From: Sulfurovum sp. UBA12169
Lineage (GTDB): Bacteria; Campylobacterota; Campylobacteria; Campylobacterales; Sulfurovaceae
Direction: 5' to 3'
Length of the DNA stretch: 64,000 nt
Assembly (NCBI GenBank): GCA_002742845.1
Contig: DLUH01000005.1
Coordinates: forward strand, 62,001 to 126,000
Each line of letters opens with the position of its first letter. Within the stretch, counting starts at the first letter, position 1. Position numbers and translations under genes: made by a program. Shown in pieces: positions 40,507 through 49,838 of this stretch. The notes under the pieces were generated by a model. It was not told where the DNA came from. It did not search any database and saw only the letters and a list, made by a program, of their open reading frames with translations.

Positions 40507-42573
40507 ATGGAAAAGATTTTAAATGAACTCAATCCGTCACAGCGTGAAGCAGCAGAACACATAGATGGTGCAATGCTCATTCTTGCGGGTGCCGGCAGCG
40601 GAAAAACGAAGACACTCACCGCAAGACTTGCTTATTTGATCGGAGAGGTAGGTATTGATCCTGCCAACACGCTCACGCTTACTTTTACCAATAAAGCCGC
40701 AAGTGAAATGCGGGAGCGCGCATTGAAACTGGTAAAAAACAAAACATCTTATCCTCCATTGCTGTGCACATTTCATAAGTTTGGTTTACTTTTTTTAAAA
40801 TTTCATATCGAAAAACTTGGAAGAAGCAATACTTTTGTTATTATTGACAGTGATGACAAGAAACGATTGCTCCGCTCTATTGCAAAAGAGTTAAAAATTG
40901 ACCTCAATCTCTCTTTTGTTGCCTCTGAAATTTCAAAATACAAAAATTCTCTTTTGAATGCCCAAATTGTAACAGAAAAAGCAGAACTTCCGGACTACAA
41001 AAAAGTAGCTGCAATTTATGAGCGCTATCAGGCCAATATTGAAGAAAATAATCTTGTAGATTTTGATGATCTGCTGATGCTTACCTATAAAATACTTGAC
41101 GAAAATGAAGACCTTCGCAAAGAGACCAGCTTGCGTTATCGCTATATTATGGTTGACGAGTATCAAGATACCAATGAATTACAATTTAGGCTTCTTGAGC
41201 ATCTTGTGAGCGAACATGGAAACCTTTGTGTCGTAGGAGATGATGACCAAAGCATCTACGGATGGCGCGGAGCAAATATTCGCAATATTTTGGATTTTGC
41301 AAGCCACTTCAAGGAGACCAAAACGGTTAAGCTGGAAACCAATTATCGTTCTACCGAACCTATACTAAGGGCTGCAAATGCTCTTATAGAGCACAATTCA
41401 GCACGATTGGGCAAAAAACTTTTTAGCCATAAAGGAGAAGGAGTTGAAGTAAAACTGCTTCATTCACTGGACGAAGCCCATGAGGCCAAAGCAATCGCGC
41501 AAGAAATTCATACGCTCCTGGACAAAGGGGTCAATCCTGAAGAGATAGCTGTACTGTACCGGATCAATGCACTTTCCCGTTCCCTTGAAGAAGGTTTCAG
41601 CAAAGAGGGGCTTGGATTTAAACTCATAGGAGGTATGCGATTTTATGAGCGTGCTGAGATTAAGGATATTATCTCATGCTTTAGGGTATTGGCAAATCCT
41701 CATGATGATTTTTCACTCTTGCGTATTATCAATAAACCCAAAAGAGGTCTAGGCAAAGCCTCCATAGAAAAACTCCAAAAAGCCGCCCATGAAGAAAAAC
41801 TTTCACTCTATGCTTTCATCCAAAAAAATCTTAAAACAAAACTTCCTGCCATTGTGAGCAAAAAGGTTGCAAATGCTTTGCGTGTGCTGCTGGAGGATAT
41901 TCACGCCCTTCAAGAAGAAATAGCTGCCGCGCCGGGAAACTTTATTACTCTTTTCGAGGAGCGTATTAAACTTAAAGATCATTATGCGGGCATGATAGAT
42001 GGGTTTGACCGTATTTTAAACATGGATGAATTCTACGGCTATTTTAGGGATTGTGTTGTAAAGAATCCTGATCTTACTCTCGATGAGTTTCTTAACGATA
42101 TTACTTTACAAAGCGACCAAGATCAGCTGGAAGAAGATACTGTTGCCATCATGAGTATCCATGCGGCCAAGGGGCTTGAATTTGAGCATCTTTTTGTTAT
42201 AGGTTTGGAGGAAGAGTTTTTTCCTTTGCTTGGCGAAGGATGCAACATGGAAGAAGAACGACGACTGGGATATGTAGCGATCACCAGAGCCAAATCCAAT
42301 CTTACTCTGTGCTATGTGGATAGCCGTTTCTATAAAGGCCGTCGTAAAATGATAAATAAAAGCCGCTTCTTGGGTGAAGCAGGACTTATTCAAGATGCAA
42401 GCCTTAAGATTACCAAAGCTTCTGCTTTTAAAAAGGGAGATCTTGTAAAACACAAAATTTTTGGTATAGGGCGAGTACAGGCTGCCAACAAATCAGGAAA
42501 AGAATACAAGCTCCTTATTAATTTTGGCGGAAACAAAAAAGAGATACTAAGCTCTTTTGTACAAATTATTTAA
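40507..42573 (+). CDS. UvrD/Rep/PcrA-type 3'-5' DNA helicase
   Basis: Superfamily 1A helicase of 688 residues. Walker A 'GAGSGKTKTLTARLAYL' near residue 30, motif Ia 'LTFTNKAASEMRERA', motif II 'MVDEYQDTNELQ', motif III 'VVGDDDQSIYGWRGA', motif IV 'LETNYRST', motif V 'SIHAAKGLEFEHLFVIGLEE', motif VI 'YVAITRAK', all intact. The C-terminus has the small Tudor-like 'FKKGDLVKHKIFGIGRVQAA', typical of UvrD/PcrA. Roles would be nucleotide excision repair and displacement of recombinases and RNA polymerase. C. jejuni has a rep-like helicase at the same place upstream of truB, as I recall. Confidence 0.95.
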   Translation: MEKILNELNPSQREAAEHIDGAMLILAGAGSGKTKTLTARLAYLIGEVGIDPANTLTLTFTNKAASEMRERALKLVKNKTSYPPLLCTFHKFGLLFLKFHIEKLGRSNTFVIIDSDDKKRLLRSIAKELKIDLNLSFVASEISKYKNSLLNAQIVTEKAELPDYKKVAAIYERYQANIEENNLVDFDDLLMLTYKILDENEDLRKETSLRYRYIMVDEYQDTNELQFRLLEHLVSEHGNLCVVGDDDQSIYGWRGANIRNILDFASHFKETKTVKLETNYRSTEPILRAANALIEHNSARLGKKLFSHKGEGVEVKLLHSLDEAHEAKAIAQEIHTLLDKGVNPEEIAVLYRINALSRSLEEGFSKEGLGFKLIGGMRFYERAEIKDIISCFRVLANPHDDFSLLRIINKPKRGLGKASIEKLQKAAHEEKLSLYAFIQKNLKTKLPAIVSKKVANALRVLLEDIHALQEEIAAAPGNFITLFEERIKLKDHYAGMIDGFDRILNMDEFYGYFRDCVVKNPDLTLDEFLNDITLQSDQDQLEEDTVAIMSIHAAKGLEFEHLFVIGLEEEFFPLLGEGCNMEEERRLGYVAITRAKSNLTLCYVDSRFYKGRRKMINKSRFLGEAGLIQDASLKITKASAFKKGDLVKHKIFGIGRVQAANKSGKEYKLLINFGGNKKEILSSFVQII

Positions 42574-42611
42574 GAACGCAGGATGAACAAAATTTGTCTA
42601 GTAACTCGCAG

Positions 42612-43448
42612 ATGAATCGTCTTTTTGTTGTCAACAAGCCCATCTTTCGCAGCTCCAACAGCTACATGGGATATGTCAAACGCAAATATGGTACCAAAAA
42701 AGTCGGCTTTTCGGGCACACTGGATCCTTTTGCCACAGGATGCCTTATCGTAGCAACAGGCCAATACACTAAACTTTTTCAGTATCTCAACAAAACCCCT
42801 AAAAGCTACAAAGCAACTTTATGGCTAGGGACCAATTCTCCCAGTTTAGATATTGAAAAAGTCGATAGCATTCAAGAAATAGCCCCTTTTAAAAATGAAC
42901 AAATTAATGAAGCACTAAACAGCCTCAAGGGTGAACTTACTTATTATCCGCCCGTATTTTGCGCAAAAAAAATAGAAGGGAAACGTGCCTATGAACTTGC
43001 GCGCGAAGGCAAAGAGGTGGAACTTAACACTATCACCTCCACTATTTATGATATTAAACTCATCAATTACAACCATCCATTTGTACATTTTGAGGCTACC
43101 GTAAGCGAAGGCACATATATACGCAGCCTCGGCGCACTTCTCGCAGACGAACTTGGTGTAGACGGCACACTCTCCTCTTTGCACCGTATCCATGAAGGGA
43201 AATTTGTATTTGACGGAGAAAAAGCGCTCAACCCCTTTGATTGCCTTATTCTTCCTTTAAATATCTATACGGGGGATGATTCGTACCTTGAATTAGGGAA
43301 AAAACTTCAAATAGAGTACTTTCAAACCAAGCAAGACGGAGAATACCTTGTTGAAACAAAAAACTTCTTTGCTGTTATTAAGATTGAAAATCAAGAGATA
43401 ACCTACAAACTTAATCGCATAGAAAAATTTAAGAGCCCTCATGTATAG
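42612..43448 (+). CDS. truB: tRNA pseudouridine(55) synthase
   Basis: Makes pseudouridine 55 in the T loop of tRNAs. 'RLFVVNKPIFRSSN', the catalytic Asp in 'KVGFSGTLDPFATGCLIVATG', 'YKATLWLGTNSPSLD' and 'VSEGTYIRSLGALLADELG' are all in place. The frame opens at a TTG at 42594; the ATG at 42612 gives a start near the first conserved residues, 278 residues. The 3' end overlaps ispE by 8 nt. In Campylobacter csrA lies between these two genes as I recall; here it is absent. Confidence 0.92.
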   Translation: MNRLFVVNKPIFRSSNSYMGYVKRKYGTKKVGFSGTLDPFATGCLIVATGQYTKLFQYLNKTPKSYKATLWLGTNSPSLDIEKVDSIQEIAPFKNEQINEALNSLKGELTYYPPVFCAKKIEGKRAYELAREGKEVELNTITSTIYDIKLINYNHPFVHFEATVSEGTYIRSLGALLADELGVDGTLSSLHRIHEGKFVFDGEKALNPFDCLILPLNIYTGDDSYLELGKKLQIEYFQTKQDGEYLVETKNFFAVIKIENQEITYKLNRIEKFKSPHV

Positions 43449-44214
43449 TATCAATGCCCATGCCAAAGTCAATATCTTTTTGAAGATCACCGGGCACAAG
43501 GATGGCTACCACACGCTGCTTTCACGCTTTATGCGTGTAGAAGACCTTTACGACACCATTACATTTGAGCCTTGTGAATGCGAAAGCTTTACACTAGAAG
43601 GCTGCAATGATATCCCTTTGGAATCCAATACCATTTATAAAGCCTATAAAGCGCTGAATGCCCATACCGGCGATCTTGACATCCTCAACTTTTTTTACCG
43701 GCATAAAGTCGTCGTTACCAAGCGTATTCCAAGCCAGGCAGGCCTGGGGGGAGGAAGCTCCGATGCGGCGGCGTTTATGCGGCTGGTTAAAAAAGTATGC
43801 AATCTGCTGATTTCCACGGAAGAATTGGCAAAAATCTCAACAACCATAGGTGCCGATCTTCCTTTTTTTATCTATAATTATCCCTCTGCCAATGTTTCCG
43901 GCTTCGGAGAAGTGGTCGAGCCTTTCACGGAAGAACCTTTAAAGCTGGAACTCTATACTCCGCATATTGGATGCAACACAGCCCTTGTTTATAAAACATT
44001 TAAAGAGCATTTTTTAACAAATGTGCGTCTAAGCAGCATTATAGGCTGGGATCAGCTCCCCTCCAGGGAAATTCTTGAAAAGATTCATGATCCTGCTATC
44101 TTAAATGACCTCTACGGGGCAGCTCTTATGGTATATCCGGAGCTCGCAAAAGCAGCAAAAAAGGAATGGTACTTCAGCGGAAGCGGAAGCACGTTTTTCA
44201 AAATTAAAAATTAA
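43441..44214 (+). CDS. ispE: 4-diphosphocytidyl-2-C-methyl-D-erythritol kinase
   Basis: GHMP kinase of the non-mevalonate isoprenoid pathway. 'INAHAKVNIFLKITGHKDGYH' start, the ATP loop 'PSQAGLGGGSSDAAAFM' and a C-terminal 'YFSGSGSTFF' are diagnostic. 257 residues. Its ATG lies inside the last codons of truB (8-nt overlap), giving a tight truB-ispE unit. No other MEP-pathway gene is in the window. Confidence 0.95.
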   Translation: MYSINAHAKVNIFLKITGHKDGYHTLLSRFMRVEDLYDTITFEPCECESFTLEGCNDIPLESNTIYKAYKALNAHTGDLDILNFFYRHKVVVTKRIPSQAGLGGGSSDAAAFMRLVKKVCNLLISTEELAKISTTIGADLPFFIYNYPSANVSGFGEVVEPFTEEPLKLELYTPHIGCNTALVYKTFKEHFLTNVRLSSIIGWDQLPSREILEKIHDPAILNDLYGAALMVYPELAKAAKKEWYFSGSGSTFFKIKN

Positions 44215-44353
44215 ATCTATTTTGCTTTTACAGACGCGGCTTTTTTCAAGCCGGTCTATCAAGATATAAAAATCTTTATTTTTATTTTTGCATTTTTTTA
44301 CTAAACACGCTGCTTGCTATCTATGTTATAATACTTCCAAAAAAGGTATATCT

Positions 44354-44818
44354 TTGGCTATTACTCTTATTGCACAAAACAAAAAAGCGAGGCATGATTA
44401 TGAAATACTCGAAAAATTTGAAGCGGGTATTGTCTTAAAAGGAAGCGAAGTAAAAGCGCTACGCGCCAAACGAGCCAATCTTTCTGATGCTTTTTGTCGA
44501 TTCATAAAGGGTGAGCTTTATCTTATGAATGCACACATTGCTCATCTTGAAACAACGCATAAGCATTTTAGTCCGGACACCAGAGAACCCAGAAAACTTC
44601 TGATGCGCAAAAAAGAACTTAATAAGCTCTATATGAAAGTGCATAAAGACGGACTTACCATCGTACCGTTAATGCTTTATTTTAATGAACGCAACCTTGC
44701 CAAAGTAAGCATAGCCATTGCAAAAGGGAAAAAACTTCACGACAAACGAGCTGACCTCAAAGCCAAAACACTCAATAGGGAAGCTGAGCAAGCGATAAAA
44801 AACAAAGGAGCTCTTTAG
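44354..44818 (+). CDS. smpB: SsrA-binding protein SmpB
   Basis: Brings tmRNA to stalled ribosomes. '[29 protein letters not shown]', here cited by its landmarks NKKARHDY and GSEVKALR, '[14 protein letters not shown]', and the basic C-terminal '[13 protein letters not shown]' are typical. The start is best placed at a TTG at 44354 with AAAAGG 8 nt upstream; the ORF otherwise opens at 44288 with no family match. That gives 154 residues, the normal length. The ssrA gene itself is not in this window. Confidence 0.93.
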   Translation: MAITLIAQNKKARHDYEILEKFEAGIVLKGSEVKALRAKRANLSDAFCRFIKGELYLMNAHIAHLETTHKHFSPDTREPRKLLMRKKELNKLYMKVHKDGLTIVPLMLYFNERNLAKVSIAIAKGKKLHDKRADLKAKTLNREAEQAIKNKGAL

Positions 44819-44946
44819 TATATTTTATTCTGAAAAAGGATTTTTTACACCGATACAGCATAAAGCCTTAAGCTGAAAAAGTTGGTAGAGTATTAATCAA
44901 AATAGAATTTTTAAATGTAGAAATTAGTAGAAAAAGACAAGAAAGA

Positions 44947-44974
44947 ACCCGCATTTTTTAGCTGTAATGCGGGT
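44947..44974 (-). terminator. Rho-independent terminator after rplS
   Basis: ACCCGCATT (44947-44955) pairs with AATGCGGGT (44966-44974), a perfect 9-bp GC-rich stem with a 10-nt loop. On the minus strand it is followed by a T-rich stretch. It lies 16 nt after the rplS stop and ends the rpsP-rplS operon. Confidence 0.8.
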
Positions 44975-44989
44975 AGACAAAAGAAAAAA

Positions 44990-45349
44990 CTATTTTCTTC
45001 TTAGTTCTTTAATTCTTGCAGCTTTACCTTTAAGATCTCTAAGATAGAATAATTTTGCTCTTCTTACTCTACCTCTTCTTAGAACCTCAATACTTTCGAT
45101 ACTCTCAGTATAAAGCGGGAAAATTCTTTCAACACCAATAGAGTTGGCACCAATCTTTCTGACATTGAATGTTTTTCCTGTGCCTTGTCCTCTAACAGCG
45201 ATGCAAAGCCCCTCATAATTTTGAACTCTTTCTTTATTGCCTTCTTTAATTCTAACGGCCACTCTCAATGTGTCACCAGCTCTAAAATCAGGAATATTTT
45301 TGTTTTCCAATTGCGCTTGTTCAAAGCTTTCAATATATTTATTTCTCAT
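44990..45349 (-). CDS. rplS: 50S ribosomal protein L19
   Basis: Located at the 30S-50S interface. '[30 protein letters not shown]', cited by FRAGDT and QNYEG, '[18 protein letters not shown]' and '[20 protein letters not shown]' are characteristic. 119 residues. The start overlaps the trmD stop region by 11 nt, so it is coupled. Last gene of rpsP-khpA-rimM-trmD-rplS, followed by a terminator. Confidence 0.98.
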   Translation of the reverse strand: MRNKYIESFEQAQLENKNIPDFRAGDTLRVAVRIKEGNKERVQNYEGLCIAVRGQGTGKTFNVRKIGANSIGVERIFPLYTESIESIEVLRRGRVRRAKLFYLRDLKGKAARIKELRRK

Positions 45350-46034
45350 GTGATACCTTTTTTTTGTATAGGTCGGGTCGGAAATACTTTGTTTTACACA
45401 AAGCCAACTCTCTTTTTAAGTCCGTGATTTTACTATGATTACCCTTTAAAAATTCTGAAACTACTGCATTGTTTTCATAAATTTTAGGTTTTGTAAAAGA
45501 AGGGGCTTCCAGCAATGCTGCTTCAAAACTTTCTATCATGAGGGAATCACTGTTTCCAAGCACGCCTTCAACATTCCTGCTCACAGCATCACAGACTACC
45601 ATGCTTGCCAATTCTCCGCCTGTTAGAATAAAATCCCCTATTGAAAAAAGCTCATCGGCATACGCTTCAATCACACGCTCATCTATTCCCTCATAGCGAC
45701 CGCTCACGAAAACCAAATGTGATTTGTCGGCTAAACGCTTTGCATCATTTTGCTTAAATGGTTTAGCTACGGGGGTTAAGAATATTACATAGGCTTCAGG
45801 GAATTTTTTTTTAATGTGTCCAAGAGTGTCCATTAACGGTTGGGGTGTCATGAGCATACCCGCACCTCCTCCTATCATGGGAGCATCTACTCTTTTGTGT
45901 TTATCTTGGGAAAAAGCTCTCGGATCATAAAAGTCAATACTTATTTTTCCGGACGCTGCTGCACGGGATAAAATACTTTCGGAGAAATATCCTTCGATAA
46001 GAGCGGGAAAGAGTGTAACAAAACTAAAATGCAA
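45339..46034 (-). CDS. trmD: tRNA (guanine(37)-N1)-methyltransferase
   Basis: Methylates G37 next to the anticodon using a SPOUT knotted fold. '[18 protein letters not shown]', the AdoMet-binding '[17 protein letters not shown]' and '[18 protein letters not shown]' and '[12 protein letters not shown]' are canonical. 231 residues. It follows rimM by 9 nt in the conserved order. Confidence 0.97.
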   Translation of the reverse strand: MHFSFVTLFPALIEGYFSESILSRAAASGKISIDFYDPRAFSQDKHKRVDAPMIGGGAGMLMTPQPLMDTLGHIKKKFPEAYVIFLTPVAKPFKQNDAKRLADKSHLVFVSGRYEGIDERVIEAYADELFSIGDFILTGGELASMVVCDAVSRNVEGVLGNSDSLMIESFEAALLEAPSFTKPKIYENNAVVSEFLKGNHSKITDLKRELALCKTKYFRPDLYKKKVSHEK

Positions 46035-46043
46035 AATAGTACC

Positions 46044-46571
46044 TTAGCTTGCTTCTAGAATATCTTTAGCATCCTGCGTCAATACCGTTTTTGTTTCTAT
46101 ATCCGTTTTTACTATATATCTTGAAATATAAGGAAGTAAAAACTCTTTTGCCATTCCTGCTTCTACTAAAGACTGATCCGTTTTTATCACAAGATAATCC
46201 AAATCCAGCATCCGCTGAATGTCATCAACTGTACCCAAAATTATCTCTTTTTCTTTCACTGTACAGCCTATAACATCAAACCAAAAATACTCATCTTTTT
46301 CAAGATGACAATATGCTTTGGTCTCCTCTTCGCTGGCGTAAAGTTTTACATTAGTAAGTTTTTTAGCGCTCTCCACGCTCTCATAGCCTGCAAAACGTAT
46401 TGTTCCTCGGTTGGGATTGAGATCTGATATTGTGAGGTCTCCGCGGCTGCTTTTAAAGGTGTGTCCGACTTTAAATTGTTCCGGAAAGTCTGTATGAAGA
46501 TGAAGCTTTAAATCACCGTAAAGCCCAACGGTTCTCCCCACTTGTGCGATGAAAAACGGTTCGATAGCCAT
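46044..46571 (-). CDS. rimM: Ribosome maturation factor RimM
   Basis: 30S assembly factor that binds S19. An N-terminal OB-like barrel ('IAQVGRTVGLYGDLKLHLHTDFPE') and a C-terminal PRC barrel ('YFWFDVIGCTVKE', 'LLPYISRYIVKTDIETKTV') identify it. 175 residues, normal. It starts 2 nt after the KH-domain gene stop. Confidence 0.94.
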   Translation of the reverse strand: MAIEPFFIAQVGRTVGLYGDLKLHLHTDFPEQFKVGHTFKSSRGDLTISDLNPNRGTIRFAGYESVESAKKLTNVKLYASEEETKAYCHLEKDEYFWFDVIGCTVKEKEIILGTVDDIQRMLDLDYLVIKTDQSLVEAGMAKEFLLPYISRYIVKTDIETKTVLTQDAKDILEAS

Positions 46572-46573
46572 AT

Positions 46574-46816
46574 TTACTTTACAGATTTGACATTAACGCG
46601 GTAATTCTTACCGCCTTTTGCTTTACAGCCGGAGATGACTGTTTTAATAGCATTGATCATGCGCCCCTCTTTGCCGATCAATTTGCCAACATCTTCACTG
46701 TTGGCAAAGATTGTGATCTCATCAAAGCCCTCATCCACCGAAGTAATCTCGACAGAGATATCTTCAGGATTGTTTACCAAAAGCTTAGCATAAGCGGCTA
46801 GAAATGCGGTGACCAT
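46574..46816 (-). CDS. khpA: KH-domain RNA-binding protein (KhpA/YlqC family)
   Basis: An 80-residue single KH domain with the RNA-binding 'VGKLIGKEGRMINAIKTVI' (GxxG motif GKEG). The gene sits between rpsP and rimM, as in Firmicutes and Campylobacterota. KhpA partners with KhpB (Jag/EloR) in other bacteria to control cell elongation or sRNA function; no khpB gene is present here. Confidence 0.92.
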   Translation of the reverse strand: MVTAFLAAYAKLLVNNPEDISVEITSVDEGFDEITIFANSEDVGKLIGKEGRMINAIKTVISGCKAKGGKNYRVNVKSVK

Positions 46817-46823
46817 AAAATGA

Positions 46824-47051
46824 TTATTTTCCAGCCAATCTTTTGACTGTTGGGCTCATTTGTGCACCGACACTTAACCAATAGTTCAATCTCTCTTGAT
46901 CAAGAGTAAGATCCTTGTTAACGCTTATCGGATTATAATGTCCTATCGCCTCAATCCAGCCACTGTCTCTTCTTTTTCTGCTGTCTGTTACTACAATTCT
47001 GTAAAATGGCTTCTTTTTTCTACCCATTCTTGTCATTCTTATCATTGTCAT
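46824..47051 (-). CDS. rpsP: 30S ribosomal protein S16
   Basis: '[23 protein letters not shown]' (cited by landmarks [10 protein letters not shown] and SRKRRDSG) is the signature S16 N-terminus, followed by '[10 protein letters not shown]' and '[16 protein letters not shown]'. The ORF opens upstream at 47099, but the ATG at 47051 with AAAGGA 8 nt before it fits the family start; 75 residues. First gene of its operon, after a promoter at 47252-47260. Confidence 0.96.
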   Translation of the reverse strand: MTMIRMTRMGRKKKPFYRIVVTDSRKRRDSGWIEAIGHYNPISVNKDLTLDQERLNYWLSVGAQMSPTVKRLAGK

Positions 47052-47251
47052 ATTTGTATCCTTTATATTCTCATTTTTCTTCAACTCTTGTAAGAGCAAC
47101 TGTTACGTCAGCTTCCTGCAGAGGAAAACCGGCGCTAGCATGGCAGAAACAAACCTTGTTTATTTCTGCATCCCTATCAAATAGTACTGACAACTGCTTT
47201 TAATGACTAAAGCACTCATCAATACTCTTACCCAGCACTCTTGGGAACGGA

Positions 47252-47260
47252 ATTATAGCA
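47252..47260 (-). promoter_or_regulatory. Extended -10 promoter for the rpsP operon
   Basis: TGCTATAAT on the minus strand, a perfect extended -10. The predicted start near 47245 leaves a leader of about 190 nt before rpsP. The remaining part of this 263-nt gap (47052-47250) contains no obvious ORF; a long leader could house an attenuator or RNA-binding site, but I see no clear structure. Confidence 0.6.
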
Positions 47261-47314
47261 TAAAATATATAAAATTTTTATTAAGTTCTGCCTCTTTTTT
47301 GATCCTCTCTGATT

Positions 47315-48670
47315 CTAGCGTCTCATTCCGGGAAATCCGCCGCCTTGCATTTGTTTCATCAAATCTTGCATTTGTTTCATTCCGCCCTTTCCGGAAAGTT
47401 TTTTTGCCATAATAGCTGCATTTTTAAACTGTTTTAGCACTCGGTTAACCTGCATCTGATCAAGTCCTGCACCCGCTGCGATACGTCTTTTTCTCATGTT
47501 GTTTAACAGATCCGGATCTTCTCTCTCTTTTAGCGTCATTGATGAAATCATTGCTTTGATGGTCTTAATCTCATCTGAATTTTCCAGATCCATATCGCCT
47601 ATCTGCTTTGCTAAATTACCCATGCCGGGAATCATGCCCATAATAGATTTCATGCTGCCTAGCTTTTTCATCTGCTCCATTTGGGCTAAAAAATCATTAA
47701 AGTTAAATTGTCCTTTTTTAATTTTTTGCGAAAACTTTTTGGCTTCTTTTGGATCGATCGCTGCAGCAGCCTTTTCTGCAAGAGATTCGACATCTCCCGC
47801 GCCCATCAAACGGCTGACTATTCTTTCAGGAATAAACTGTTCAAGATCGGGCATTTTTTCGCCTGCACCTATAAATCGAAGAGGCACTCCCACCTGCTCT
47901 GTCAGTCCAAGAGCTATTCCTCCTTTGGAGTCCCCATCAAACTTACTTAAAACAACACCCGAAATGCCAATTTTCTCTTTAAAGGTTTGGGCTGTTCTAA
48001 CCGCGTCCTGTCCGGTCATAGCATCGGCTACATAAAAAAGCTCATCAGGGTCGGCTATCTCTTTGACCTCTTTAAGCTCACTCATCAGCTCATCATCTAT
48101 TGCCAAACGTCCTGCCGTATCTATAAGAACAACATCATAAAGTTCTTTTTTGGCTTTTTGAAGCCCTTCTTTAACGATCTGAACTGGCGTCATCGTCTCG
48201 TCGGCCACAAGATCCACGCCTATCTGCGATACAATCTGCCTAAGCTGTTCAACTGCTGCAAGCCTCTGAAGGTCTGCTGCAACCACAAGTACTTTTTTCT
48301 TTTTTTGCTCTTTAAGAAAATAGGCAAGTTTTCCGGTGGTTGTCGTTTTGCCGGATCCCTGTAAGCCTATCATGAGCACGACCGTAGGAGGATTAGATGC
48401 GAAAGTAAAACCTTTGGGAGCGCCTTGTATGGTAAGCAAACGGGTAAGCTCTGCTTGAAGTGCCTTTAAAAATTGTTCTTTACCGATGCCGTTTTTCTTT
48501 GTATCCAGCTCAACAGCAGCAATCAGTTCCTTGACTACCTTGTGATGCACATCGGCTTTTAGCAATGATTTTTTAAGTTCTGCTGTTGCTTTTTTTAACG
48601 CCTTGTCATCATCATGAAAACGAATTTTTCCAATGGCATTTTTAAAACTATCGGTTAATGTATCAAACAT
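47315..48670 (-). CDS. ffh: Signal recognition particle GTPase Ffh (SRP54)
   Basis: Targets inner-membrane proteins to FtsY and the translocon. N domain (about 1-90), then the G domain with 'GLQGSGKTTTTGKLA' (G1), 'VLVVAADLQRLAAVEQL' (G2; usual DxxRPAA reads DLQRLAA), 'DVVLIDTAGRL' (G3) and 'LSKFDGDSKGG' (G4), and the methionine-rich M domain (about 300-451) ending 'QMQGGGFPGMRR'. 451 residues. It is the gene upstream of rpsP, a linkage found also in C. jejuni as I recall. Confidence 0.96.
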   Translation of the reverse strand: MFDTLTDSFKNAIGKIRFHDDDKALKKATAELKKSLLKADVHHKVVKELIAAVELDTKKNGIGKEQFLKALQAELTRLLTIQGAPKGFTFASNPPTVVLMIGLQGSGKTTTTGKLAYFLKEQKKKKVLVVAADLQRLAAVEQLRQIVSQIGVDLVADETMTPVQIVKEGLQKAKKELYDVVLIDTAGRLAIDDELMSELKEVKEIADPDELFYVADAMTGQDAVRTAQTFKEKIGISGVVLSKFDGDSKGGIALGLTEQVGVPLRFIGAGEKMPDLEQFIPERIVSRLMGAGDVESLAEKAAAAIDPKEAKKFSQKIKKGQFNFNDFLAQMEQMKKLGSMKSIMGMIPGMGNLAKQIGDMDLENSDEIKTIKAMISSMTLKEREDPDLLNNMRKRRIAAGAGLDQMQVNRVLKQFKNAAIMAKKLSGKGGMKQMQDLMKQMQGGGFPGMRR

Positions 48671-48820
48671 ATCTTCCCTCTATTATAAATTATCAAAAAG
48701 CGGCCGATCCGCACCACTTTTGCATTGACTGGCATTAAAACAGAACATAGTATAAACCATCTCCAAAGAGTCTGTGCCCTCTAATGCCCGCTAAACAAGT
48801 GACGTGATTTTATCCAAGAT

Positions 48821-49558
48821 TTACTTATATCGCGCGATACTTTTTGGTTCTGGGGCCTCAAACTCATAATCAAATATTTTTATCTTTGAAGAGTGCAACA
48901 GCATATGTTTGCTTTGGGTTCGGCTTCCATACTGCTCGTCTCCAACGATAGGATGTCCTACGCTGGCAAGATGAACACGTATTTGATGGGTTCTTCCTGT
49001 TGTGATTTCAATGCGTACTTTGCTTTTTTTTCCCTGGATCTCTTCGGGAGTAACTTTAGTATATGCCTTTTTGCCTCTAAGGTGATCGATTTTTGAAAAA
49101 GCTTTGCCTTTCTTGATCGTTAGTAGCGGGGCATCTATCTCCATCGCTTCATACAGTACCCCTTCAACCCATGCTATATACTGTTTTTGAACTCGTCTGG
49201 CCTTAAATTCTTTGATGGCATCTTCAATAAATGTTTTGTTTCTTCCAAGAAGCAAAACTCCGCTTGTGTCTCTGTCTAACCGATGCAAAAGTTCTGCACC
49301 TTCTATTGCATCTTGAATATCATAACTGTCTATTTGTGCGGGCTTATTCACCGCAACAATATTATCATCTTGATAAATAATTTCAATATCTGACGGATAT
49401 TCTATCCGAAAATGCGTATCGTCGCTTATCTCTGCACGGGCTATTTTTACTTTTTTATCTCCTGCAAAAACCAAACCTCTGTCAATAAGTTCTTTTGCCT
49501 GATTATTTGAAATCTCTTCTTGTTTTGCCAATACTTTATATGCTTTGTCTGTAGCCAT
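48821..49558 (-). CDS. RluA-family rRNA/tRNA pseudouridine synthase (RluD-like)
   Basis: 'IIYQDDNIVAVNKPAQIDSY', the catalytic motif 'LLHRLDRDTSGVLLLGRNK' (Asp in HRLDRDT) and 'TGRTHQIRVHLASVGHPIVGDEQYG' identify the RluA family. An N-terminal S4-like segment ('KVLAKQEEISNNQAKELIDRGLVFA') suggests the RluC/RluD type. 245 residues. The target base in 23S rRNA cannot be told from sequence. The start overlaps the DUF167 gene by 23 nt. Confidence 0.92.
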   Translation of the reverse strand: MATDKAYKVLAKQEEISNNQAKELIDRGLVFAGDKKVKIARAEISDDTHFRIEYPSDIEIIYQDDNIVAVNKPAQIDSYDIQDAIEGAELLHRLDRDTSGVLLLGRNKTFIEDAIKEFKARRVQKQYIAWVEGVLYEAMEIDAPLLTIKKGKAFSKIDHLRGKKAYTKVTPEEIQGKKSKVRIEITTGRTHQIRVHLASVGHPIVGDEQYGSRTQSKHMLLHSSKIKIFDYEFEAPEPKSIARYK

Positions 49559-49838
49559 TTTTTTCTATCCAATCTTCAAATTCTTTTGTAAGCGGGAATT
49601 CCACTATTTTTACTTTACTGTTTTGCCCTGTTTTAAAAAGTATATCACTTTTTGACACTTTAAAACTTTTTGAGAGAAATCTTATTAACTCTTTGTTTGC
49701 CGCACCCTCTACCGCAGGTGCTTTGATGCGAATCTTAATGGCATCATTTCCATACATCTCGCAAAACTCATTTTTGCTTGCGGCAGGCTGCGCCTTGATA
49801 GATAAACCTACCTTGCCTTCCTTAATTTGATAAAACAT
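49536..49838 (-). CDS. DUF167 (YggU) family protein
   Basis: A 100-residue conserved protein with the YggU signature 'IKIRIKAPAVEGAANKELIRFLSKSFKVSKSDI' (landmarks APAVEGAANKEL). Function unknown in all bacteria. It overlaps both neighbours: 17 nt with waaA upstream and 23 nt with the RluA-type gene downstream, so the three are one compact unit. Confidence 0.9.
   Translation of the reverse strand: MFYQIKEGKVGLSIKAQPAASKNEFCEMYGNDAIKIRIKAPAVEGAANKELIRFLSKSFKVSKSDILFKTGQNSKVKIVEFPLTKEFEDWIEKNGYRQSI

Noticed and set aside
42583-42615. A 10-codon leader-like frame (MNKICLVTRR) before truB, overlapping the truB ATG
   Set aside because: The AGG lies too close to its ATG for a binding site and no attenuator-like structure is visible.
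47052-47314. Possible riboswitch or leader peptide upstream of rpsP
   Set aside because: The leader is long, but I found no recognisable riboswitch consensus, strong hairpin pair or small ORF with a binding site.
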